From NCBI GenBank assembly GCA_964612075.1, contig CAZTFC010000023.1, positions 1 to 38,906 on the forward strand: a DNA stretch of 38,906 nucleotides, in the 5' to 3' direction. The notes under the pieces were generated by a model. The model saw only the letters and a list, made by a program, of their open reading frames with translations, was not told where the DNA came from and ran no database searches. This document shows positions 24,319-31,653 of this stretch, one piece after another. Every line of letters starts with the position of its first letter. The first letter of the stretch is position 1. A program made the translations under genes and the position numbers. Source of the stretch: UBA2219 sp964612075. Lineage in GTDB: Bacteria > Desulfobacterota > Deferrimicrobia > Deferrimicrobiales > Deferrimicrobiaceae.

Positions 24319-25102
24319 TCCGTCCGTCGAGCGCCGCTTCTCGATCGGGGCCTCCCGCTACGAGGCCCACGCGCACGTCCAGCGGCTTTCGGCGGCCGAC
24401 CTGCTGGCGTTCACCCTGGAAGCCCTTGCGGGCGCGCGGGTCGAGCGGATCCTCGAGCCCGGCTGCGGCACGGGTCTGTACACGCGGATGCTGCTCGACG
24501 CGTTTCCCGGCGCGACGATCGACGGGGTGGACATTTCCGAGGCGATGGTCCGCCTGGCGCGCGAGCGGGCAGCCGACCCGCGGGCGCACTTCGCGAGGGC
24601 CGACGCCGAGGAGATCGTCGCCGGGCGGTACGACCTCGTCACGTCGAACGCGACGTTCCAGTGGTTCCTCGCGTTCGGGCGCACCGTCCGCCGGCTGGCG
24701 TCCCTGCTTGCGGACGGAGCGGTTCTGACCTTCTCGTTCTTCGGTCCCGGCACGTTCGCGGAACTCGGCGAGGCGCTCCGGGACGAAGGGGAGCCCCGGG
24801 CGGCGGAGCGGCCCGCGGCCGCCTCGTTCCTCTCCCGGAAGGACATCGAGTCCACGCTGTCGGCCGTCTTCCCGCGCATGGACGTCGTGGAGCGCGTGTA
24901 CCGTCAGGAGTTCCCCGACCTTGCGGACCTTCTCCGGAGCATACGGTACACTGGTACAGGGGGGAGCGGCCCGCGGGGCTCCTGGAGCCCGGGGCGGCTC
25001 GCCCGCGTCGAGCGGGCGTACCGCGAGCGGTTCGGCGGCATCCGCGCGACGTACCAGGTGTTCCTGTGCCGCGGTTTCGGCCGGAAAGGAGGACCGCCAT
25101 GA
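24311..25102 (+). CDS. bioC: Malonyl-ACP O-methyltransferase
   Basis: The product is 263 aa from ATG 24311, overlapping the preceding gene by eight bases. It is a class I SAM-dependent methyltransferase: motif I ILEPGCGTGLYT (about 47-58), the acidic end of strand 2 GVDISEAMV, and the BioC-specific TSNATFQWF. BioC methylates malonyl-ACP to disguise it for pimelate chain synthesis. A low-complexity Gly/Ser/Arg stretch lies near residues 215-230. The ATGA overlap with bioD indicates translational coupling. Confidence 0.92.
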   Translation: MADPSVERRFSIGASRYEAHAHVQRLSAADLLAFTLEALAGARVERILEPGCGTGLYTRMLLDAFPGATIDGVDISEAMVRLARERAADPRAHFARADAEEIVAGRYDLVTSNATFQWFLAFGRTVRRLASLLADGAVLTFSFFGPGTFAELGEALRDEGEPRAAERPAAASFLSRKDIESTLSAVFPRMDVVERVYRQEFPDLADLLRSIRYTGTGGSGPRGSWSPGRLARVERAYRERFGGIRATYQVFLCRGFGRKGGPP

Positions 25103-25806
25103 AAGGGTTCTTCGTCACGGGAACGGACACGCACGTAGGGAAGACGGTGGTCTGCGGGCTGCTCGCGGGGTTCCTCCGCGCGAGGGGGATCGACGCCGTC
25201 ACCCAGAAATGGGTGCAGACGGGGACCTCGGGTTGGCCCGCCGACCTGGCGACGCACCGCCGGATCATGGGGCTGCCGGAAGACGTGCCGCCCGAACAGC
25301 TCGACGATCTCTGCCCCTACCGGCTCTGCTTCCCTTCGTCTCCGCACCTCGCCGCGGAGCGGGAAGGCGTCGAGATCGACACGTCCCGGATCGAGGCGGC
25401 GTACCGGCGGCTAGAGGCGTCCCACGACATCGTCCTCGTCGAGGGGGTGGGGGGGTTCATGGTGCCGCTGACGAAGAAGGCCCTGGCCTGCGATCTCGTC
25501 GCCCGCCTGAAGCTTTCCGTCCTGCTGGTGGTGGGCAACCGCCTCGGTTGCGTCAACCACGCGCTGCTGACCGTGGAGGCGATCCGCCGGCGCGAAACCC
25601 CCCTGGCCGGGCTGATCTTCAACCGGGTCCCGGGGGGGAGCAACTGGTCTCCGGAGGAATTGCTTTCCGACAACGTCCGCATCGTGGAGGAGATCTCGGG
25701 GGCGCCGGTGCTGGGCGAGGTGCCGTTCCTCGAGAACCCCGCGGCGGGCGGGGAGGCGTTCTTCCCGGTGGGGCGGGCGTTCCTGGACCGCTGGAAGCCG
25801 CACTGA
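25099..25806 (+). CDS. bioD: Dethiobiotin synthetase
   Basis: The product is 235 aa with a strong RBS (AAAGGAGG). The P-loop GTDTHVGKT (8-16) and the catalytic lysine region QKWVQTG are typical, as are LVEGVGGFMVPL and VVGNRLGCVNHALLT. It is an ATP-dependent carboxylase closing the ureido ring of diaminopelargonate. It overlaps bioC by ATGA at its start and bioA by one base at its end. Confidence 0.95.
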   Translation: MKGFFVTGTDTHVGKTVVCGLLAGFLRARGIDAVTQKWVQTGTSGWPADLATHRRIMGLPEDVPPEQLDDLCPYRLCFPSSPHLAAEREGVEIDTSRIEAAYRRLEASHDIVLVEGVGGFMVPLTKKALACDLVARLKLSVLLVVGNRLGCVNHALLTVEAIRRRETPLAGLIFNRVPGGSNWSPEELLSDNVRIVEEISGAPVLGEVPFLENPAAGGEAFFPVGRAFLDRWKPH

Positions 25807-27119
25807 TGCGCTGCTGGCATCCATACACCCAGATGAGCTCCCACGCGGCAGAACCGCCGCTGCGGGTCGAGCGCGCGGAGGGGCTCTTCCTCTTCGACGC
25901 GGACGGGAACCGGTACTACGACGCGATCTCGAGCTGGTGGTGCGTCGTCCACGGCCACGGACACCCTCGGATCCGGGAAGCCGCCGCACGGCAGATGGAG
26001 CGGCTGGACCACGTCCTGTTCGCCGGTGTCACCCACGAGTCCGCGGAGCTCCTGTCCGAGCGGCTCGTCTCCCTCGCCCCGGAGGGGCTTACCCGGGTCT
26101 TCTTCTCGGACAACGGCTCGACGGCGGTCGAGGTGGCGCTGAAGATGTCGCTCCAGTACTGGCGCAACGTCGGGCGGCCGGAGAAGACGCGGTTCGCGTG
26201 CCTCGACCTCGGGTACCACGGCGACACCACCGGGTGCATGAGCGTGAGCGGGGTGGAGGCGTTCCTGCGCTCCTTCCGCCCGATCCTCTTTCCCGCCCGG
26301 CGCGTCCCGGCCCCGTACTGCTACCGCTGCCCCATGGGCCTGACGCACCCCGGCTGCGGCGTCGCGTGCGTCCGGGAGATGGAGAAGGCGCTGGAGGAGG
26401 GGGAGGGGAAGATCGCCGCGGTGATCCTCGAGCCGCTGCTCATGGCGGCGGGCGGGATGATCGTCTACCCCCCGGAATTCCTCGCCGAGGCCGCGCGGCT
26501 GGCCCGTTCCTTCGACGCGCACCTGATCGTCGACGAGGTCGCGACCGGCTTCGGCCGCACGGGGACGATGTTCGCCTGCGAGCGCGCAGGGGTCTCCCCC
26601 GATTTCCTGTGCCTGTCGAAGGGGCTGACCTCCGGCACGATGCCCTTCGCCGCGACGCTCGCCACCGAACGGGTGTACGAGGCGTTCCTGGGGGAGCCCG
26701 ACAGCGGGAAGACCTTCTACCACGGCCACACCTACACCGCCAACCCGGTCGGCTGCGCGGTGGCGCTGGCCTCCCTCGACCTGTTCGAGGAGAACGAGGT
26801 GCTGGATCACGTGGGGTCGCTTTCACCGCGCCTGGGGGACGCCGCGCGCGCCCTCGCGGACCTTCCCTTCGTCGGGGACGTCCGCCACATCGGCATGGTC
26901 GCCGCCCTGGAGCTCGTGAAGGATAAGGAGTCGAGGGAGCCGCTCCCCGGGACCGCACCGCTCTTCCGGGCGATCCGCGCGGAGGCGCTGCGCAGGGGGC
27001 TCTTCCTGCGCCCGCTGGGGAACGTCGTCTACCTGTTCCTTCCGCAGTGCACGACGGCGGGCGAGCTCGAGGACATCCTCTCCCGGTTCGCGGACACGCT
27101 GCGGGCCGTCCTTCAGTGA
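25806..27119 (+). CDS. bioA: Adenosylmethionine-8-amino-7-oxononanoate aminotransferase
   Basis: The product is 437 aa, class III PLP aminotransferase. BioA-specific features are HPYTQM near the start and ISSWWCVVHGHGHP; the PLP lysine is Lys272 (LSKGLTSG), with VDEVATGFGRTGTMFA before it. A four-cysteine insert (C172, C175, C184, C188; CYRCPMG and CGVAC) may bind metal; similar inserts occur in some bacterial BioA proteins. It is the last gene of the cluster. The element B repeat begins about 50 bases after the stop, and no bioB follows. Confidence 0.95.
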   Translation: MRCWHPYTQMSSHAAEPPLRVERAEGLFLFDADGNRYYDAISSWWCVVHGHGHPRIREAAARQMERLDHVLFAGVTHESAELLSERLVSLAPEGLTRVFFSDNGSTAVEVALKMSLQYWRNVGRPEKTRFACLDLGYHGDTTGCMSVSGVEAFLRSFRPILFPARRVPAPYCYRCPMGLTHPGCGVACVREMEKALEEGEGKIAAVILEPLLMAAGGMIVYPPEFLAEAARLARSFDAHLIVDEVATGFGRTGTMFACERAGVSPDFLCLSKGLTSGTMPFAATLATERVYEAFLGEPDSGKTFYHGHTYTANPVGCAVALASLDLFEENEVLDHVGSLSPRLGDAARALADLPFVGDVRHIGMVAALELVKDKESREPLPGTAPLFRAIRAEALRRGLFLRPLGNVVYLFLPQCTTAGELEDILSRFADTLRAVLQ

Positions 27120-27171
27120 GCGCCGGGGCGCCGCCCTCGCACGAGCGCCTCCCCTTCGGGGACGTCTCGCA

Positions 27172-27475
27172 GGCGGATCAAGGCGATCGGATCACAGAAG
27201 CCAAGGATACCGCTTACACCGAAAAGGGCTGTCCCCGTTCACTTCGGGCCGCAGTTCCCCGGCTTCGACCAGCGAATGTGCCTTTTCGGGCGCTTTCCCG
27301 GCCTTCGTCATCCTGTATCGGTCATCGAATGCTTCTGCCAATAAAGAAGGCGGGGGCTCCGCCGGTTCCACACTTTCGTCCCTCCGTTCAGGGGACACCC
27401 TTTTCGGCTTACGCGGCATCATGGCGCTCCGCGATCTCGTCGCCTTGATCCGCCTCCAACCCCACAAGGGAGGTC
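27172..27475 (-). repeat. Palindromic repeat element B (MITE/REP-like)
   Basis: The ends are inverted repeats: GGCGGATCAAGGCGA at 27172-27186 faces CGCCTTGATCCGCC at 27441-27454, and GGGGACAC/CTGTCCCC cores lie inward of each end. The right part 27384-27475 is the reverse complement of element C 28276-28367 at about 80 of 92 positions by hand count. The centre matches element A. It lies between bioA and the sirtuin gene. No protein-coding gene is credible here. Confidence 0.85.
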
Positions 27476-27533
27476 TCGTGCTCGGGTGCGCACCCGGCGC
27501 CCGGAGGGACACCCCCCGCCCGCCAACTTCCCC

Positions 27534-28244
27534 GTGAACACCGCAATCGGCTGGATCCGGGCGTGCCGGTCCCTCTGCGTCCTGACCGGCGCCGGCGTCT
27601 CCGCCGAGAGCGGCGTTCCCACCTTCCGGGGGGCGGACGGCTTGTGGAAGCGGCGGGACCCGATGTCGCTGGCCACGCCGGAGGCGTTCGCGGCGGACCC
27701 GGAAGAGGTCTGGGAATGGTACCGATGGCGGCGGGAGAAGATACGGGGCTGTGCGCCCAACGCGGGGCACCTGGCGCTGGCGGCCGTCGAGCGGGAGAAG
27801 CCGGACTTCCTGCTGGTCACTCAGAACGTGGACGGGCTGCACCGCGCGGCGGGCTCGCGGAGGATTGTCGAGATCCACGGCAGCATCTGGAACGTGCGCT
27901 GCACGGCGTGCGGAGCGGAGCGCGAGGATAGGAGCCGTTTCGAAACGCTCCCGCCCCGGTGCGGCGCGTGCGGGGGGCTTCTGCGCCCCGGCGTCGTCTG
28001 GTTCGGCGAGATGCTGCCCCCCGCAGCCTCCGATGCCGCGATGGAGATGCTGTCCCGCTGCGAGGTGCTGATCGTCGCGGGCACGTCGGCCCTCGTCGCC
28101 CCCGCCTCCGGCTACGCCGCCATCGCGAAGCGCCGCGGCGCCCGAGTGATCGAGATCAACCCCGACGAGACGCCCGTCAGCGGGCTGTGCGACGCGGTGT
28201 TCCGCGCCCGCTCCGCCGAGGCCCTCCCCGCGATTTTCGGTTGA
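27534..28244 (+). CDS. Sirtuin-family NAD-dependent protein deacylase
   Basis: GTG at 27534 gives 236 aa (MNTAIGWIRACRSLCVLTGA). An upstream GTG at 27486 has a GGAGG about ten bases before it, but it would add a Pro/Arg-rich stretch and take its RBS from the repeat element. The NAD site is LTGAGVSAESGVPTFRG (about 17-33), TQNVDGLH follows, and the catalytic His115 is in EIHGS. Four zinc cysteines (C123, C126, C143, C146) are present, with GTSALVAPAS near the C-terminus. Sirtuins remove acetyl or other acyl groups from lysines. It is bracketed by inverted elements B and C and isolated from neighbouring operons. Confidence 0.92.
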   Translation: MNTAIGWIRACRSLCVLTGAGVSAESGVPTFRGADGLWKRRDPMSLATPEAFAADPEEVWEWYRWRREKIRGCAPNAGHLALAAVEREKPDFLLVTQNVDGLHRAAGSRRIVEIHGSIWNVRCTACGAEREDRSRFETLPPRCGACGGLLRPGVVWFGEMLPPAASDAAMEMLSRCEVLIVAGTSALVAPASGYAAIAKRRGARVIEINPDETPVSGLCDAVFRARSAEALPAIFG

Positions 28245-28275
28245 TGTTCCGGCGCAAGGGTCGCCCTGAGCGCAA

Positions 28276-28484
28276 GGCCTCCCACGTGGGATCGGAGGCG
28301 GATCAAGGCGTTCGGATCGCGGAGCGCCACGGTGCCGCGTACGCCGAAAAGGGTGTCCCCTGAACGGGCCGCTCCTGCGCCATCCATGGCGCCCGCGGCA
28401 CAAGGCCCTCCATGGCCGTCGGAACCGCGGCCCGCAGTGAACGGGGGCAGCCCTTTTCGGCGAAAGCGGCGACCCTCGCGGTCA
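28276..28484 (+). repeat. Palindromic repeat element C (MITE/REP-like, shorter)
   Basis: The left arm 28276-28367 matches the reverse complement of element B's right arm. The right arm (about 28430-28475, AACGGGGGCAGCCCTTTTCG) pairs with the left core CGAAAAGGGTGTCCCC. The central part found in A and B is mostly missing. The right end touches the stop codon of the ArgZ-like gene. Confidence 0.8.
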
Positions 28485-29276
28485 GTCGAGGAACAGCGTG
28501 AGGCATTTCGCCGCGCCGCCCGCCTTGATGAACTCCGACAGGTCCGTCTCCCATACCTCGTATTCCAGCCCCTCCAGCAGCTTCCGGAAGGTTTCGCACC
28601 CGGCGGGGATCACCGCCTTGCGGTCCGCGACGACGGCGTTGCAGGCGAACCGCAGCGCGTCGTCCGTCGGCGGAAGGACCTTCCGGTGGATTCCCTCGTC
28701 GACCACCCTCCTGCCGTACAGGTCGAAAGCGGGCGGGTAATACGCCGCCGCGTCGTCCGAAAGCGGGCAGAAGCAGGTGTCCAGGTGATAGAAGCGGTCG
28801 TCGACCAGCTCCAGCGAAAGGACCGGCACGCCCAGCTCCTTCGAGATCCACTCGTGGGAGCGGATGTCCGACCGGATCCTGTACCCGGCGTACATCCGGT
28901 CGCCGACCCGCAGGACGTCCCCTTCCCCCTCGAAGAAAAGGTCCGGAGGCAGGGAGCGGATCCGGTACCCCTCCTTCTCGAACCACTGCCGGAAGACGGG
29001 CTCCTCGCCCCTCCGTTCCATGTACCGGAAATTGCTCGGCAGGAATGCGTCCCCGTGCACGAGGCCGGCGTTCGCCGTGAAGACGAGGTCGGGGAGCCCC
29101 TTCCGGGGCCTCAGCAGGGAGATCGACAGCCCGAGCTCGCCCCCCAGCAGGTCGTACAGGTCCCTCCACTGCCGCTCCGCCTTCACCCGGTCGACCCGGC
29201 GTCCGCGCGACATCCATGGATTGATCTCGTACTCGACCCCGAAATGGTCCGGGGGGCACATCAGGACGCGCCGCAT
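28482..29276 (-). CDS. Amidinotransferase-fold arginine-modifying enzyme (ArgZ-type arginine dihydrolase-like)
   Basis: The product is 264 aa; ATG 29276 follows GGAGGCGGGG. It belongs to the guanidino-group modifying superfamily: PDLVFTANAG (62-71), FEGEGDVL (115-122), FYHLDTCFCPL with His164 and Asp166, and a C-terminal nucleophile Cys258 in GGAAKCLT. The partner gene upstream encodes the LOR/SDH domain, which in cyanobacterial ArgZ/AgrE proteins is fused to this domain. By that comparison the predicted reaction is arginine to ornithine with release of ammonia and CO2. Dimethylargininase or arginine deiminase activity remains possible. Its end abuts element C. Confidence 0.8.
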   Translation of the reverse strand: MRRVLMCPPDHFGVEYEINPWMSRGRRVDRVKAERQWRDLYDLLGGELGLSISLLRPRKGLPDLVFTANAGLVHGDAFLPSNFRYMERRGEEPVFRQWFEKEGYRIRSLPPDLFFEGEGDVLRVGDRMYAGYRIRSDIRSHEWISKELGVPVLSLELVDDRFYHLDTCFCPLSDDAAAYYPPAFDLYGRRVVDEGIHRKVLPPTDDALRFACNAVVADRKAVIPAGCETFRKLLEGLEYEVWETDLSEFIKAGGAAKCLTLFLD

Positions 29277-29299
29277 CCCCGCCTCCGCGCCCGGCCCGG

Positions 29300-30526
29300 C
29301 TATTCCGTGAGCCGCGCCGCCAGCTCCCGCAGGAACGGCTCGGCGTCGGTGACCAGGCCCATCGACTGGTGCGTCCCCCGGTCGGCGAGCTTGGTCACCA
29401 TCTCGGTGCTGATGTCCACGCAGACCGTGCGGACGGCGGCGGGCAGCAGGTTGCCGGCGGCGATCGAGTGGAGCATGGTGGCCACCATGACCGCCATGGA
29501 AACGCCCGCGGTCAGCTCCCGCATCCGCGCCTGCGCCTTCACGGAGTCCGTGATCACCTCCGGAAGCGGCCCGTCGTCCCTTACCGACCCCGACAGCACG
29601 TACGGGATCCCCTTCCGCTCGAGCCGGCACATGATCCCGTTCTTGAGGAGCCCCGCCAAGACGGCGCGGCCGATCCCCCCGGCCGCCCGGACGGCGTTGA
29701 TCGCCCGGAGGTGATGCTCGTGGCCGCGCGGGACCGGCTTCCCGCCCGTGATGGAGACGCCGAGGGAAGTGCCGTAGAGCGACGCCTCGATGTCGTGCGC
29801 CGCCAGCCCGTTGCCGGCGAAGACGACGTCCACGTATCCCGCGTCCAGGATCCGGCAGAAGCTTTCCCTCGCGCCCGTGTGCACGACGGCGGGGCCGAGC
29901 ACCCAGAGGATCTTCCCCGCCCCCGTCCGTTTCGTCTCCCGCATCTCCCCGGCGATGTCCCGGATGATCCGCTCCTTCGACTTCTCCGGGGAGGCGGTGC
30001 TGGACATGAACTCGAAGAGGCCGCGCTCCAGGGGGGCCTTCCGCTGCGGCTCGACCCGGACCCCCTCGTACCCGACGACGATCGGGTCCCCGCCCCGCAC
30101 CTCGTACATCTTGACGCAGCGGGGGCGCTCCGATCCTCCCCGGACCCGGATCGCGCTGTCCATGCAAAGGTCTTCGACGTCGTTCCACCGTCCTTCGAGC
30201 CGGACCCGGGTCGGCAGGTTCGTCGTCGCGTAGAACCCTTCCGGGAAGACGCCGTCCGCCGGCGCGGGGAGGACGGCCGCGTCCCCTTCCTCGACCGCCT
30301 CGGCGCCGAGCCGGCGCACGTGGGCGAGCACCCGGTCGAGCGCCTCCTCCGACGGCGCCGTCACCCGGATCCGCGCATAGCTCGCGTCCCGGCGCGTCCT
30401 GCCGATGGAGATCTCCTCCGTCTCGTAGTCCGCGCCGTGGTCCAGGATCTCGTCCAGGACCTTGGGGAAGGTGAGGGAATCGATGATGTGCCCGCGCAGC
30501 TCGATGCGGCCGGAAACGGTTCCCAT
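29300..30526 (-). CDS. LOR/SDH domain protein, TIGR00300-type (archaeal-type ornithine cyclodeaminase-like)
   Basis: The product is 408 aa and matches the TIGR00300 family along its length: GHIIDSLTFPKVLDEILD, an NAD-site-like ILWVLGPAVVHTGA, VVFAGNGLAAHDIEASLYGTSLG cut here to FAGNGLAAHD, and HEHHLRAINAVRAAGGI. In archaea a member of this family converts ornithine to proline and ammonia, and in cyanobacteria the domain follows an ArgZ domain in one protein. Here it is a separate gene 23 bases upstream of the ArgZ-like gene, so together they may form an arginine-to-proline route. No strong Shine-Dalgarno sequence is seen before the ATG. Confidence 0.85.
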   Translation of the reverse strand: MGTVSGRIELRGHIIDSLTFPKVLDEILDHGADYETEEISIGRTRRDASYARIRVTAPSEEALDRVLAHVRRLGAEAVEEGDAAVLPAPADGVFPEGFYATTNLPTRVRLEGRWNDVEDLCMDSAIRVRGGSERPRCVKMYEVRGGDPIVVGYEGVRVEPQRKAPLERGLFEFMSSTASPEKSKERIIRDIAGEMRETKRTGAGKILWVLGPAVVHTGARESFCRILDAGYVDVVFAGNGLAAHDIEASLYGTSLGVSITGGKPVPRGHEHHLRAINAVRAAGGIGRAVLAGLLKNGIMCRLERKGIPYVLSGSVRDDGPLPEVITDSVKAQARMRELTAGVSMAVMVATMLHSIAAGNLLPAAVRTVCVDISTEMVTKLADRGTHQSMGLVTDAEPFLRELAARLTE

Positions 30527-30615
30527 CGATGCGGCCCCCGTCCAGTTATTGGTGCCGTCAAATCCATTAAATCATATAATCGGTCGTGTCCAGGTCGAGT
30601 CGCGGGAGAACCTCG

Positions 30616-31200
30616 ATGAAGGCGGCCGGCGTTTCGTTCTTGCTGACGATGGTTCTGTCCTCTCTTGCGGGGTGCTCCCCGGTCGACGTCAGCGGACATG
30701 TGCGGCACCGGACGACCGTCGGGGACCATTCGGCGGGAGGACCCGCCGGAAGCAGCGTAGCGGCCATCGGGTACGCCGCGCGCGAGTGGAACGACAATGA
30801 GCCGATCCCGGCCGGCAAAGGGCGGGTCGTCCTGCTCCGGCCGCGATCGCCGGACGACCCGGGCGATGGCCTCATCTTCCGGATCAACGACAGGGGCGAT
30901 TTCCTCCTGGGGGCCGGCTGCGCCCTCGCCTGGAACCATCCCGCGGGCACGTTGAAGATCCTGTTCGTCTACCGCTTCACTGTCGCCGCCGGCGAGCAGC
31001 GCCTGAGGGACAGGGATCCGGTGATGTCGAAGTTACCCGAAGGGAACACCAGCTATTTCCTGGTGTCCGGGAGCCGGAGAGGTACACCGCTGCTTTCGCC
31101 CATCGAAGGCCGGGACGCCGAACGGATCCTGGCCGACCGCGCCCTGAAAAAGTCCGCATTGCACAGGGACGCCGAGGAGGGAATCCCCTGGCTCCCCTGA
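30616..31200 (+). CDS. Predicted lipoprotein, function unknown (DUF2846-like features)
   Basis: The product is 194 aa from ATG 30616 with GGAGA upstream. A signal peptide (MKAAGVSFLLTMVLSSLAGC) ends in a lipobox with Cys20. The mature part contains GKGRVVLLRPR and AWNHPAGTLKILFVYRF, which resembles the beta-rich pattern of DUF2846-type lipoproteins, but the match is weak. It is the first of three consecutive lipoprotein genes. A TATAAT at 30575-30580 could be its promoter, without a good -35 box. Confidence 0.7.
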   Translation: MKAAGVSFLLTMVLSSLAGCSPVDVSGHVRHRTTVGDHSAGGPAGSSVAAIGYAAREWNDNEPIPAGKGRVVLLRPRSPDDPGDGLIFRINDRGDFLLGAGCALAWNHPAGTLKILFVYRFTVAAGEQRLRDRDPVMSKLPEGNTSYFLVSGSRRGTPLLSPIEGRDAERILADRALKKSALHRDAEEGIPWLP

Positions 31201-31640
31201 TCGCGCTTCTGGGACTGCTGCTCCTGCCGGCCTGTTCACCTGCCCCCCTCTACGTCCTGCCGGCGCGGGAGGGCGCGCCCGCGTCGGAGGTGGCCATGCT
31301 CGACCTATCTTCGGTTCCGGTCCGTGACGGCCGCGCCATGGGACTCTGGAACGTGGACGACGTCCCGGTGGAGTCCTTTCCCCGGGTGTTCCTTTCCCCG
31401 GGGTGGCATTCCTTCAGGTACGGGTACAGGAAGGCGGAAGGGTGCAGGAAGTACAAGCATACGCAGGCGTACATCGACTTCGGTGTTGCCGTCCAGAGGG
31501 ACCCTTTGCGGGACAAGGCGGTCTGCCTGGAACCGGTAATCCGGGAGCATTCCCGTTCCGGGTGGTTCCTCATGGAGGGCGGCCGCAGGTACCGGTGGAC
31601 CGAAATCCAACCCCTTTTGAAGGAGAAGCCGGATCCCTAG
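31188..31640 (+). CDS. Predicted lipoprotein with apparent CTG start, function unknown
   Basis: The frame has no ATG, GTG or TTG upstream of a clear lipoprotein signal (APLIALLGLLLLPAC). GGAGGG at 31176-31181 is placed six bases before a CTG at 31188, giving 150 aa with the lipobox cysteine at residue 16. Starting at GTG 31290 would remove the whole signal. The mature part (VFLSPGWHSFRYGYRKAEG) has the pattern of short beta-rich envelope proteins and contains four more Cys. It overlaps the previous gene by 13 bases, indicating coupling. Confidence 0.6.
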   Translation: MAPLIALLGLLLLPACSPAPLYVLPAREGAPASEVAMLDLSSVPVRDGRAMGLWNVDDVPVESFPRVFLSPGWHSFRYGYRKAEGCRKYKHTQAYIDFGVAVQRDPLRDKAVCLEPVIREHSRSGWFLMEGGRRYRWTEIQPLLKEKPDP

Positions 31641-31653
31641 AGGGTCACGGGGG

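Noticed and set aside
26314..26370. Four-cysteine stretch in bioA as a fused ferredoxin
   Set aside because: The spacing is not a ferredoxin motif, and similar inserts occur in other BioA proteins.
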